Assembly (NCBI GenBank): GCA_035546855.1
Contig: DASZVY010000088.1
Span: forward strand, 8,043 to 72,042
DNA: 64,000 nt
Source of the DNA: Nitrobacter sp035546855
Lineage (GTDB): Bacteria; Pseudomonadota; Alphaproteobacteria; Rhizobiales; Xanthobacteraceae
Direction of reading: 5' to 3'
The translations under genes were made by a program, and so were the position numbers. Under the pieces are notes generated by a model. That model saw nothing but the letters and a program-made list of their open reading frames with translations, made no database searches and was not told the origin of the DNA. Shown piece after piece: positions 44,034-56,687 of this stretch. Positions within the stretch are counted from its first letter, which is position 1. Every line of letters begins with the position of its first letter.

Positions 44034-45217
44034 TGACCGAAGCCGTTATTGTTTCCACCGCCCGCACGCCGATCGGCAAGGCCTATCGCGGCGCGCTCAA
44101 TGCCACCGAAGGCGCGACCCTGCTCGGCCATGCCATCGAGCACGCCGTCAAGCGCGCCAACGTCGATCCGAAGGAGATCGAGGACGTGGTGATGGGCGCG
44201 GCCATGCAGCAGGGCGCGACCGGCGGCAACATCGCCCGCAAGGCGCTGCTGCGCGCCGGCCTGCCGGTGACAGTCGGCGGCACGACGATCGACCGCCAGT
44301 GCGCCTCCGGCCTGCAGGCCATGGCGCTCGCGGCGCGTTCGGTGCTGTTCGACGGCGTCGAGATCGCGGTCGGCGGCGGCGGCGAGTCGATCAGCCTCGT
44401 GCAGAACGAGCATGCCAACACCTTCCACGCCCAGGACCCCGCGCTGCTCAAGATCAAGGGCGAGGTTTACATGCCCATGATCGACACCGCGGAGGTGGTG
44501 GCGAAGCGCTACGGCATCTCGCGCGAGCGTCAGGACGAGTACGGGCTTGAGAGCCAGCGCCGCACCGCGGCCGCGCAGCAGGGCGGCAAGTTCAAGGACG
44601 AACTCGCGCCGATCAGCACCAGGATGGCGGTCGTCAACAAGGAGACCAAGGAGGTCTCGATGAAGGACGTCACGCTGTCGCAGGACGAAGGTCCGCGTCC
44701 GGACACTACGGCGGAAGGGCTCGCCTCGCTGAAGCCGGTACGCGAAGGCGGCAGTATCACCGCGGGCAACGCCAGCCAGTTGTCGGACGGCGCCAGCGCC
44801 ACCGTCATCATGAGCGACAAGGAAGCCGCCAAGCGGAATCTGAAGCCGCTCGGCATCTTCCGCGGCTTCGTCGCCGCCGGCTGCGAGCCCGACGAAATGG
44901 GCATCGGCCCGGTGTTCGCGGTGCCGCGCCTGCTCAAGCGCCACGGCCTCAAGGTCGACGACATCGACCTCTGGGAGCTCAACGAGGCGTTCGCGGTGCA
45001 GGTGATCTACTGCCGCGACAAGCTCGGCATCGATCCGGAGAAGCTCAACGTCAACGGCGGCGCGATTTCGGTCGGCCATCCCTACGGTATGTCGGGCGCG
45101 CGCCTCGCCGGCCACGCCCTGATCGAGGGTCGCCGCCGCAAGGCCAAGTACGCGGTCGTCACCATGTGCGTCGGCGGCGGCATGGGCGCGGCCGGTCTAT
45201 TGGAGATCGTGCAGTAA
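44033..45217 (+). CDS. pimB: Acyl-CoA thiolase PimB
   Basis: A 394-residue degradative thiolase that cleaves 3-ketoacyl-CoA with CoA. The nucleophile is Cys90 in TIDRQCASGLQAM; NGGAISVGHPYGMSGARL carries the catalytic histidine and CVGGGMGAAGLLE the second cysteine near the C-terminus. The start is fixed by the one-base overlap with pimA. In the operon it completes each beta-oxidation round after PimF. Confidence 0.9.
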   Translation: MTEAVIVSTARTPIGKAYRGALNATEGATLLGHAIEHAVKRANVDPKEIEDVVMGAAMQQGATGGNIARKALLRAGLPVTVGGTTIDRQCASGLQAMALAARSVLFDGVEIAVGGGGESISLVQNEHANTFHAQDPALLKIKGEVYMPMIDTAEVVAKRYGISRERQDEYGLESQRRTAAAQQGGKFKDELAPISTRMAVVNKETKEVSMKDVTLSQDEGPRPDTTAEGLASLKPVREGGSITAGNASQLSDGASATVIMSDKEAAKRNLKPLGIFRGFVAAGCEPDEMGIGPVFAVPRLLKRHGLKVDDIDLWELNEAFAVQVIYCRDKLGIDPEKLNVNGGAISVGHPYGMSGARLAGHALIEGRRRKAKYAVVTMCVGGGMGAAGLLEIVQ

Positions 45218-45221
45218 GTTT

Positions 45222-45351
45222 GTCTCCCTCCCCTGAAAGGGGAGGGTCGGGGAGGGGGTCTCCTCGGAATGACCCCCGCCCGGCTTGCTTGGGCGCAAAT
45301 GCGCGGCCGAGCGCGCCGACCTCCCCCTTTCAGGGGGAGGTGAACCAGCTA
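45222..45351. repeat. Composite palindrome between pimB and pimC
   Basis: Arms CTCCCTCCCCTGAAAGGGGA and CCCCCTTTCAGGGGGAGG surround a GC-rich middle containing GGGCGCAAATGCGCGGCCGA. That core also occurs in the repeat between tcuA and tcuB, although the outer arms differ. Confidence 0.8.
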
Positions 45352-45370
45352 TATCCTCAGGGAGCATCCG

Positions 45371-46561
45371 ATGGATCTCAATTTCACCAAGGAAGAAATC
45401 GCGTTCCGCGACGAAGTCCGCCAGTTCTTCAAGGACAACGTGCCGCCGGAGACCCGCCGCAAGCTGCAGGAGGGCCGTCACCTCTCCAAGGAGGAGATGG
45501 TCACCTGGTGGCGCATCCTCAACAAGAAGGGCTGGGGCGTCTCGCACTGGCCGAAGGAATACGGCGGCACCGGCTGGACCTCGGTGCAGCACTTCATCTT
45601 CAACGAGGAGCTGCAGATGGCGCCGGCGCCGCAGCCGCTCGCGTTCGGCGTCAGCATGGTGGGGCCGGTCATCTACACCTTCGGCAGCGAGGCCCAGAAG
45701 AAGAAGTACCTGCCGCGCATCGCCAATGTCGACGACTGGTGGTGCCAGGGCTTCTCCGAGCCCGGCTCGGGATCGGACCTCGCCTCGCTCAAGACTAAGG
45801 CGGAGCGCAAGGGCGACAAGTGGGTCATCAACGGCCAGAAGACCTGGACCACGCTGGCGCAGCACGCCGACATGATCTTCGTCCTGTGCCGCACCAATCC
45901 CAACGTCAAGAAGCAGGAAGGCATTTCCTTCATCCTCGTCGACATGAAGTCGAAGGGCATCACCGTGCGCCCGATCCAGACCATCGACGGTGGCCATGAG
46001 GTCAACGAGGTGTTCTTCGACGACGTGGAGGTGCCTCTAGAAAATCTCGTCGGTGAGGAGAACAAGGGCTGGGATTACGCCAAATTCCTGCTCGGCAACG
46101 AACGCACCGGCATCGCCCGCGTCGGCGTCTCCAAGGAGCGTATCCGCCGCATCAAGGAGCTGGCAGCGAAGGTCGAATCCGGCGGCAAGCCGGTGATCCA
46201 GGATACCAAGTTCCGCGAAAAGCTCGCGGCGGTCGAGATCGAGCTCAAGGCGCTCGAACTGACGCAGCTTCGCGTCGTCGCCGATGAGGGCAAGCACGGC
46301 AAGGGCAAACCCAATCCGGCGTCCTCGGTGCTGAAGATCAAGGGCTCCGAGATCCAGCAGGCGACCACCGAACTGCTGATGGAGGTGATCGGCCCGTTCG
46401 CCGCGCCCTACGACGTCCATGGCGACGAGGACAGCAACGAGACCATGGACTGGACCGCGCAGATCGCGCCGAGCTATTTTAACAACCGCAAGGTGTCGAT
46501 CTACGGCGGCTCGAACGAAATCCAGCGCAACATCATCACCAAGGCGGTGCTGGGACTTTGA
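45371..46561 (+). CDS. pimC: Acyl-CoA dehydrogenase PimC, large subunit
   Basis: A 396-residue flavin-dependent acyl-CoA dehydrogenase. Characteristic blocks are WWRILNKKGWGVSHWPKEYG near the N-terminus, WWCQGFSEPGSGSDLASLKT for FAD/acyl binding near residue 127, INGQKTWTTLAQHADMIF and the C-terminal SIYGGSNEIQRNIITK. R. palustris PimC pairs with PimD to dehydrogenate pimeloyl-CoA and related substrates. AGGGAGCATCCG precedes the ATG. The two subunits are separated by a palindromic repeat. Confidence 0.9.
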   Translation: MDLNFTKEEIAFRDEVRQFFKDNVPPETRRKLQEGRHLSKEEMVTWWRILNKKGWGVSHWPKEYGGTGWTSVQHFIFNEELQMAPAPQPLAFGVSMVGPVIYTFGSEAQKKKYLPRIANVDDWWCQGFSEPGSGSDLASLKTKAERKGDKWVINGQKTWTTLAQHADMIFVLCRTNPNVKKQEGISFILVDMKSKGITVRPIQTIDGGHEVNEVFFDDVEVPLENLVGEENKGWDYAKFLLGNERTGIARVGVSKERIRRIKELAAKVESGGKPVIQDTKFREKLAAVEIELKALELTQLRVVADEGKHGKGKPNPASSVLKIKGSEIQQATTELLMEVIGPFAAPYDVHGDEDSNETMDWTAQIAPSYFNNRKVSIYGGSNEIQRNIITKAVLGL

Positions 46562-46600
46562 AGAATCTCCCTCGCCCCGAGCGAGGGGACGACATTATTC

Positions 46601-46697
46601 GTCATTCCGGGGCGCGCGTAGCGCGAGCCCGGAATCCATAACCACCGCCGGGACTATGGATTCCGGGCCTGCGCCTTCGGCGCATCCCGGAATGACG
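46601..46697. repeat. Pair of inverted REP-like palindromes between pimC and pimD
   Basis: GTCATTCCGGGGCGCGCGTA starts the left element (46601-46640) and CCGGAATGACGG ends the right one (46655-46697), the same pair arrangement as at 10201-10299 and 42238-42336. Confidence 0.83.
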
Positions 46698-46743
46698 GCT
46701 TTCGTCGAGGCAGGCGGCGTCATTCAGAATTGAGGACACAACA

Positions 46744-47886
46744 ATGGATTTCGATTTGACCGAGGAGCAGCGCCTTCTCAAGGATAGCGTCGACGGCCTG
46801 CTGGCGGATTCCTACGACTTCGAGAGCCGCAAGAAATACGCCAAGGAAAAGGGCGGCTGGAGCAAGGCGGTCTGGAGCAAGCTCGCGGAGCAGGGGCTGC
46901 TTGGCCTGCCGTTCTCGGAGGAAGACGGCGGTTTCGGCGGCGGCGCGGTCGAGACCATGATCGTGATGGAGGCGCTGGGCCGCGCGCTGGTGCTCGAGCC
47001 GTATCTGGCGACGGTGGTGATCGGCGGCAGCTTCCTGCGCCGCGGCGGCTCGGATGCGCAGAAGGCCGCGCATATTCCGGGCATCGTCGATGGCAGCAAG
47101 ACGCTTGCGTTCGCGCAACTCGAGAAGAATTCGCGTTACGATCTCGCCGATGTCACGACCACCGCCAAGAAGAAGGGCGGCGGCTGGGTCATCGACGGCG
47201 AGAAATTCGTCGTGCTGAACGGCGAGAACGCCGACACCTTGATCGTGACGGCCCGCACCAGGGGCGACCGGCGTGACCGCGCGGGCGTGGGCGTGTTCCT
47301 GGTGCCGGCGAACGCCAGGGGTGTGTCGAGGAAGGGCTATCCAACCCAGGACGGCCTGCATGCCGCCGACATCACCTTCACCGGCGTCGAGGTCGGCGCC
47401 GATGCCGCGATCGGCGATCCCGAGAACGGGTTGCCGCTGATCGAGCAGGTGGTGGACGACGCGCGCATCGCGCTGTGCGCCGAAGCCGTCGGTGCGATGG
47501 ATGAATCGCTGAAGACGACGGTCGAATACATCAAGACCCGCAAACAGTTCGGCGTGCCGATCGGCTCGTTCCAGGTGCTGCAGCATCGCGCCGCCGACAT
47601 GTTCGTGGCGCTGGAGCAGGCGCGCAGCATGGCGATGTTCGCCACCATGGCGAGCGAGTTTGAGGACGCAAAGGAGCGCGCCAACGCGGTCGCCGCGGCC
47701 AAGGTGCAGATCGGCAAGTCCGGCAAGTTCGTCGGCCAGCAGTCGATCCAGCTCCACGGTGGTATCGGCATGACCATGGAGGCGAAGATCGGTCACTATT
47801 TCAAGCGGCTGACCATGATCGAGCAGACGTTCGGCGATACCGACTACAACCTCGCCCGCGTCAGCGACGGGCCGGGGCTGGTTTAA
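46744..47886 (+). CDS. pimD: Acyl-CoA dehydrogenase PimD, small subunit
   Basis: A 380-residue acyl-CoA dehydrogenase-like protein, the partner of PimC. Family features are DFDLTEEQRLLKDSVDGLL at the start, LPFSEEDGGFGGGAVETMIV, TKAGVFLVPANARGV-like segments (here GVGVFLVPANARGV) and the C-terminal QQSIQLHGGIGMTMEAKIGH. It lacks the WCQGFSEPGSGSD block of PimC, as expected for the smaller partner. TGAGGACACAACA precedes the ATG. Confidence 0.89.
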   Translation: MDFDLTEEQRLLKDSVDGLLADSYDFESRKKYAKEKGGWSKAVWSKLAEQGLLGLPFSEEDGGFGGGAVETMIVMEALGRALVLEPYLATVVIGGSFLRRGGSDAQKAAHIPGIVDGSKTLAFAQLEKNSRYDLADVTTTAKKKGGGWVIDGEKFVVLNGENADTLIVTARTRGDRRDRAGVGVFLVPANARGVSRKGYPTQDGLHAADITFTGVEVGADAAIGDPENGLPLIEQVVDDARIALCAEAVGAMDESLKTTVEYIKTRKQFGVPIGSFQVLQHRAADMFVALEQARSMAMFATMASEFEDAKERANAVAAAKVQIGKSGKFVGQQSIQLHGGIGMTMEAKIGHYFKRLTMIEQTFGDTDYNLARVSDGPGLV

Positions 47887-47937
47887 TTTGACTCGCTTGT
47901 TTCCTGCGCGACAGATCGCGTGAGACACTATGCCTTC

Positions 47938-48026
47938 GTCATGCCCGGCCTTGTGCCGGGCATCCACGTCTTAGGAGCCTCTCAAGTTCAAAGACGTGGA
48001 TGGCCGGGACGAAGCCCGGCCATGAC
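47938..48026. repeat. GTCATGCCCGGC-type palindromic repeat between pimD and SDR
   Basis: Left arm GTCATGCCCGGCCTTGTGCC and right arm GAAGCCCGGCCATGACG flank an inner AAGACGTGGATGGCCGGGAC / CCGGGCATCCACGTCTT pair. It is a second repeat family, unrelated in sequence to the GTCATTCCGG family. Confidence 0.8.
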
Positions 48027-48071
48027 GAATCGATAGCTCTAAACAGAACAATCTCGTATCGGAGGACTCCC

Positions 48072-48842
48072 ATGAAAAATCTGTTCGATCTCACGGGCCG
48101 GGTGGCCGTCGTCACCGGCTCGAGCCGCGGCATCGGCAAGTCCTCGGCCGAACTCCTGGCGAAACTTGGCGCCAAAGTGGTGATCTCGAGCCGCAAGGCC
48201 GAGGCCTGCGAGGCGGTGGCCGAGGGCATCCGCAAGGAGGGCGGCGACGCTCACGTGATTCCCTGCAACATCGCGCGCAAGACTGAAGTGGAGGCGCTCA
48301 TCCGCGGCGCAACGAAACACTACGGCAAGATCGACATTCTCGTCTGCAACGCCGCGGTGAATCCCTACTACGGTCCGCTGCTCGACATCAGCGACGAGGC
48401 CTTCGACAAGATCATGGGATCGAACGTCAAGAGCAACATCTGGCTCTCGGCGCTGGCGATTCCGCAGATGGCGGAGCGCGGCAAGGGATCGGTCGTCATC
48501 ATATCGTCGATCGGCGGCCTGCGCGGCTCCACCGTCATCGGTGCCTATGGAATCTCGAAGGCGGCGGATTTCGCGCTGTGCCGCAGCCTTGCCGGCGAGT
48601 GGGGGCCGAAGGGCGTGCGCGTCAATTGCGTCGCGCCGGGTCTGGTCAAGACCGACTTTGCCCGCGCGCTGTGGGAAGACGAGGAGCGGCTGAAGAAGCG
48701 ATGCGCCACCACGCCGCTGCGGCGCATCGGCGAGCCCGACGAAATTGCCGGCGCGGTGGCCTATCTCGCCTCCGATGCGGCGAGTTTCATGACCGGTCAG
48801 ACCATCGTGGTCGATGGCGGCGTCACGACAGCGGCGGTGTGA
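48072..48842 (+). CDS. SDR family oxidoreductase at the end of the pim operon
   Basis: A 256-residue short-chain dehydrogenase. Cofactor motif VTGSSRGIGKSSAELL near residue 15, NAAVNPYYGPL near 89, and catalytic Tyr-x3-Lys in GAYGISKAADFAL near 159-163. The C-terminal MTGQTIVVDGGVTTAAV is typical of the family. It may be the counterpart of R. palustris pimE, which I cannot confirm from sequence alone, or an unrelated reductase. GGAGGACTCC precedes the ATG at 48072. Confidence 0.83.
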   Translation: MKNLFDLTGRVAVVTGSSRGIGKSSAELLAKLGAKVVISSRKAEACEAVAEGIRKEGGDAHVIPCNIARKTEVEALIRGATKHYGKIDILVCNAAVNPYYGPLLDISDEAFDKIMGSNVKSNIWLSALAIPQMAERGKGSVVIISSIGGLRGSTVIGAYGISKAADFALCRSLAGEWGPKGVRVNCVAPGLVKTDFARALWEDEERLKKRCATTPLRRIGEPDEIAGAVAYLASDAASFMTGQTIVVDGGVTTAAV

Positions 48843-48866
48843 CGGCGCGGAGCACGCGCTATCGCC

Positions 48867-48990
48867 GTCATTCCGGACGCCGCGGGAGCGGCGATCCGGA
48901 ATCCAGTCGTGGGCAGATGCCGTAGGTACGAGGCGGAGTTCGCGCTGCGCGCTCAGCGACGAACGGAAAGCGTTGGCGCGGGGAATGACG
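48867..48990. repeat. REP-like palindrome with a decayed partner
   Basis: A complete GTCATTCCGG ... CCGGAATCCAG element (48867-48906) followed by a decayed inverted copy ending GGGGAATGACG near 48990. It fills the gap before the convergent CusF-like gene. Confidence 0.7.
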
Positions 48991-49005
48991 ACGGGAAAAC
49001 CCCCG

Positions 49006-49398
49006 CTAGTCCGCTTCGATCTTGGTGATCGTCTTGGTACCGTTCGTCTCGGTGACGGAGAACTTGATCTTGTCCCCGGCATGCACGCCGTCGAGCAGAT
49101 CGTGCTTGATCTTCAAATGTTCGGCAGAGGCTTCTTCGGCGGCTCTCTCGGCCGCGGCCTTCTCGGCTGCAGCCTTCTTCGCCGCTTCGGCGGCCTCGGC
49201 GCTCTTGGCATTGGTCGCGCTGCCCTTGGTCGGCTCGATCACGACGGTTCCGTCAAGCCTGTTGACCACGGTCACCACGCCGGTCTGCATCCCGGGCGGC
49301 GGCGGCGTCTCCTTGATCGGCTGAGTCCCCTGGGCCAGCGCAACTGAACTGATGGTGGTGAGCATTGCGCTTGCCAGGATTGCCTTTGCCAGCATCAT
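49006..49398 (-). CDS. CusF-like periplasmic protein with an alanine-rich helical insert
   Basis: A 130-residue protein with a signal peptide (MMLAKAILASAMLTTISSVA). The mature part has the two beta-strand blocks of CusF/copper-binding domains: GVVTVVNRLDGTVVIEPTKG and GVHAGDKIKFSVTETNG. Between them is an Ala/Lys/Glu-rich helix of about 35 residues, and no Met or Trp is present where CusF binds metal. A metal-binding role is therefore doubtful. Two ATGs at 49398 and 49395 follow GAGAGGG; either may be used. It is divergent from glpK. Confidence 0.68.
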   Translation of the reverse strand: MMLAKAILASAMLTTISSVALAQGTQPIKETPPPPGMQTGVVTVVNRLDGTVVIEPTKGSATNAKSAEAAEAAKKAAAEKAAAERAAEEASAEHLKIKHDLLDGVHAGDKIKFSVTETNGTKTITKIEAD

Positions 49399-49549
49399 TG
49401 AAACCCTCTCTCGATCGTTCGACGGCAGTTGGAAAAAAGAAGCACGGACAGGCCGAACGGTTCCATCCGTATTGACCTTGTTAGCGCAATCCGCTTGCCT
49501 TGGGCTAACGGTTTCGGCACACCAAATCACTTCTCCGGGAAGAAACGAC

Positions 49550-51058
49550 ATGGCTACTCACGTCCTTGCCATCGATCAGGGCACCACATCGTCGCGCGCC
49601 ATCGTCTTTCGCGCCGATATCTCCATTGCCGCCGTTGCGCAGCAGGAATTCCCTCAGCATTTCCCGGCCTCGGGCTGGGTCGAGCACGAGCCCGAGGACA
49701 TCTGGGCCTCGACCATCGCGACCTGCCGCGAGGCGATGCGCAAGGCGAGGGTGACGGCCAGGGACATCGCCGCCATCGGCATTACCAACCAGCGCGAGAC
49801 CACGGTGGTGTGGGACCGCGCCACTGGGCAGGCGGTGCACCGGGCGATCGTCTGGCAGGATCGCCGCACGGCCGATGTCTGCGCGCGGCTGAAGAGTGAA
49901 GGCCATGAACCGGCGATCACGGCCAGGACCGGCCTGATCATTGATCCCTATTTCTCCGGCACCAAGGTTGCCTGGATTCTCGATCATGTGCCTGGCGCAC
50001 GGGGGCGCGCGGAGCGTGGCGAGTTGATGTTCGGCACGGTGGACTGCTATCTGCTGTGGCGGCTCACCGGCGGCAAGGTGCATGCCACCGACGCCACCAA
50101 TGCCTCGCGCACGCTGCTGTTCGACATCCACAACGGCACGTGGGACGATGACCTCCTGAAAATCCTGCGGGTGCCGCGCTCGATGCTACCGGAGGTGAGG
50201 GATTCCTCCGTGCATTTCGGCGACAGCGTGGCGGAGCTGTTCGATGGGCCGATCGCGGTGCGCGGCATTGCCGGCGACCAGCAGGCGGCGGTAGTGGGGC
50301 AGGCCTGCTTCGCGCCGGGCATGATGAAATCGACTTACGGCACCGGCTGCTTCGCCTTGCTCAACACCGGTACGACGCCGGTCGCGTCGAAGAACAAGCT
50401 GCTGACGACGGTCGCCTACCAGTTGAACGGCCAGCGCACCTACGCGCTCGAGGGTTCGATCTTCGTCGCGGGGTCTGCTGTGCAGTGGCTGCGCGACGGC
50501 CTCGGCCTCATCAAGCAGGCGGCGGAAACCGGCCCGCTTGCGGATAAATCTGACTCCCTGCAATCGGTCTATCTGGTCCCGGCCTTTGTCGGACTGGGCG
50601 CGCCCTACTGGAATCCGCGGGTGCGCGGCGCGCTGTTCGGGCTGACCCGCAGCACCGGCCCGGCGGAACTCGCCCATGCCACGCTGGAGAGTGTTTGCTA
50701 TCAGACCTTCGATCTGTGGGCGGCGATGCGCGCCGACTGGCCGGAAGCGGAGGCCGCGCACACGGTGCTGCGCGTCGACGGCGGCATGACCGCGTCGGAC
50801 TGGACCATGCAGCGCCTCGCCGATCTGCTCGATGCGCCGGTGGACCGGCCGATGATCCAGGAGACCACCGCGCTCGGCGCAGGCTATCTTGCGGGCTTGT
50901 CGGCGGGTGTCTTTCCGGAGCCGTCGAAGTTCGCCGACAACTGGCGGCTCGAGCACCGCTTCAGGCCCAACATGAGCGAGGCCACGCGCGCGCGCAAGCT
51001 GAAGGGCTGGGCGGCGGCGGTGCGCGGCGTGCTGGCGAGCGACGAAGGCGGAGGCTGA
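49550..51058 (+). CDS. glpK: Glycerol kinase
   Basis: A 502-residue FGGY-family kinase, converting glycerol to glycerol 3-phosphate. AIDQGTTSSRAIVFRAD starts the N-terminal domain, GWVEHEPEDIWAST follows, GITNQRETTVVWDR and FGTVDCYLLWRLTGG are typical GlpK blocks, and RVDGGMTASDWTMQRLADLL is the C-terminal signature. ATG at 49550 is preferred; the frame opens further upstream to 49352 without coding evidence. No glpD or glpF lies next to it, which is unusual for glycerol use. Confidence 0.92.
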   Translation: MATHVLAIDQGTTSSRAIVFRADISIAAVAQQEFPQHFPASGWVEHEPEDIWASTIATCREAMRKARVTARDIAAIGITNQRETTVVWDRATGQAVHRAIVWQDRRTADVCARLKSEGHEPAITARTGLIIDPYFSGTKVAWILDHVPGARGRAERGELMFGTVDCYLLWRLTGGKVHATDATNASRTLLFDIHNGTWDDDLLKILRVPRSMLPEVRDSSVHFGDSVAELFDGPIAVRGIAGDQQAAVVGQACFAPGMMKSTYGTGCFALLNTGTTPVASKNKLLTTVAYQLNGQRTYALEGSIFVAGSAVQWLRDGLGLIKQAAETGPLADKSDSLQSVYLVPAFVGLGAPYWNPRVRGALFGLTRSTGPAELAHATLESVCYQTFDLWAAMRADWPEAEAAHTVLRVDGGMTASDWTMQRLADLLDAPVDRPMIQETTALGAGYLAGLSAGVFPEPSKFADNWRLEHRFRPNMSEATRARKLKGWAAAVRGVLASDEGGG

Positions 51059-51106
51059 TTCATGCGACGTGCAAGTGCTTGGAGCCCGATGCACTGCGCC
51101 TGATTC

Positions 51107-51189
51107 GTCATGCCCCGGCCTTATGTCGGGCATTCACGACCTGGAAACATCGCGAATTCAAAGACGTGGATGGCCGGGACAAGCCTGCC
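51107..51189. repeat. GTCATGCCCCGGCC-type palindrome abutting the MFS stop codon
   Basis: Left arm GTCATGCCCCGGCCTTATGTC and a right part AAAGACGTGGATGGCCGGGA, related to the family at 47938-48026. The right arm is decayed and merges directly with the stop codon of the convergent MFS gene. Confidence 0.7.
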
Positions 51190-52407
51190 TTAGGGGTTCG
51201 CCACCGCCTCCCGCGAAGATGATGTGACGAGCGGCCTCGTCTTGAGCGCCGCCGTCACCAGCGCGCCGACCGCGCCGATGACGATAAACAGCGCCATCGA
51301 CATGCCGAGCCCGAGCCGCGGCGTCACCAGCGCGATCACATACGGAGCGAGCACGCTGATGCTGGTCATCGCCCATCCGATACCGACGCCGGTCCCACGG
51401 ACTTCCTCCGGGAAGCGGCGCGCCAGATACATTGGCACGATGCCGAAGATGCTGTTGGGAATGAGGCCCATCAATACGGCGCCGACCGCCATCGCCCAGG
51501 CGGCGTCGTTCAGGGTGTAAAGCAGCACCGAGGGAATCGTCAGCACGAGATAAAGCGCGATCATCGGCCGCTCCCCGATCATCTCCTCGACCTTGCCGGC
51601 CAGCGGCTTTCCGATCAGCGAGGCCACCGAATAGGCGGCGACGTAGGGAAAGACCTGCGACGGATCGAGATGGCGCACGGTGATCAGGAACGTCGGATAC
51701 AGCGCGAAGATCGCCCAGCTCATGAAGTTCAGGAACGCCATGAAGAGCCAGGCTTGAATGACTGCCGGTGTGATCTGCATTTTTGGCTTCTCGGTCGCTG
51801 GCCGATCCTTTCGCGCTTCCCAGACGGGCGATTCCTTCACCCAGATCCGCAGGAAGATCGTCAGCAGCGCGGGAAGCACGCCAAGCGCCAGCATCCAGCG
51901 CCAGCCGAGAACCGGAAACACGACACGGAAGGCGAGGGCGGCGGCGAGAAATCCGATCTCGTAGCCCAGCATCATGATTCCGGACGCGAGGCCCTTGATC
52001 TTCTCGGGAACGGTTTCCATCAGCAGCGTCGCGGACGTGCTCCACTCGCCGCCGAAGCCAAGCCCGAAAACCACGCGCAGCACGAAGAAAGAAGCGTAGC
52101 TCCAGGCAAGGCCGCTCAGCCCGCAGAACAGCGAGAACCAGAGAACGGAGACGATGAACGGAAGCTTGCGGCCCACGCGATCGGCTGCGGCGCCCCAGCC
52201 GATGGTGCCCACCATCTTGGCCAGCCCCGTCGCCGTCACGATCAGCGCCATGGCCGGCAATTCGACGCCAAAGACATCCTTGAGATGCGGAATGAGAAAG
52301 AGCAGCAGCGTGAAGTCGAAGGCATCGAGCGCCCATCCGCTCATGGCCGCGACCACAACGGGCCAGTGCTGTCTGAGCAAGGCGATCGAGCTCTCCTGCT
52401 GTTGCAT
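51190..52407 (-). CDS. MFS transporter (aromatic acid/sialate:H+ symporter type)
   Basis: A 405-residue carrier with about twelve transmembrane helices. GWALDAFDFTLLLFLIPHLK in helix 1 and GAAADRVGRKLPFIVSVLWF after helix 2 resemble the NanT / aromatic acid:H+ symporter groups. VFGLGFGGEWSTSATLLME is in helix 5. The ATG at 52407 has GGAGGAAG upstream. It stands alone between glpK and metH, so substrate is unknown. Confidence 0.82.
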   Translation of the reverse strand: MQQQESSIALLRQHWPVVVAAMSGWALDAFDFTLLLFLIPHLKDVFGVELPAMALIVTATGLAKMVGTIGWGAAADRVGRKLPFIVSVLWFSLFCGLSGLAWSYASFFVLRVVFGLGFGGEWSTSATLLMETVPEKIKGLASGIMMLGYEIGFLAAALAFRVVFPVLGWRWMLALGVLPALLTIFLRIWVKESPVWEARKDRPATEKPKMQITPAVIQAWLFMAFLNFMSWAIFALYPTFLITVRHLDPSQVFPYVAAYSVASLIGKPLAGKVEEMIGERPMIALYLVLTIPSVLLYTLNDAAWAMAVGAVLMGLIPNSIFGIVPMYLARRFPEEVRGTGVGIGWAMTSISVLAPYVIALVTPRLGLGMSMALFIVIGAVGALVTAALKTRPLVTSSSREAVANP

Positions 52408-52723
52408 GAACGCTTCCTCCAAAATCAGTGAGGACGTGCGGATGCCATCCCCGAATTTTTGTCGTTCTTTGATTTGCCCCATGAGGGCCCCGCCGGAGGA
52501 TGGTGCTCCGGCCGTCGCGGTCGCCTGAAGGCCCGCCGATTGCAGTCTATGGCTAACATTCAGGGCGAGGCAAGCGATTGAGGTCGCCACGGTTACGGCG
52601 CATGCGACCTATAATGCCGCCGCGCAACAGATACCGATGATGCCGGAGCCTTCGCGCCGCAGACGCCAGGGCCTATCGACTCCGTCTCCGTGGCGGCGAT
52701 GCGGCCACCCTGCAGGGTCTCTT

Positions 52724-56578
<3,855 letters not shown>

Positions 56579-56592
56579 AACATATCTCCGAC

Positions 56593-56676
56593 GTCATGCC
56601 TGGCCTTGTGCCGGGCATCCACGTCTTGCTTTGGCGCTTGAAAGACGTGGATGGCCGGACGAGCCCGGCCATGACA
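56593..56676. repeat. GTCATGCCTGGCC-type palindrome between metF and metH
   Basis: Left arm GTCATGCCTGGCCTTGTGCC and right arm GACGAGCCCGGCCATGAC, with the AAGACGTGGATGGCCGGA inner segment. It lies in the 109-bp gap of the metF-metH unit. Confidence 0.78.
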
Positions 56677-56687
56677 GAACGTAAAAA

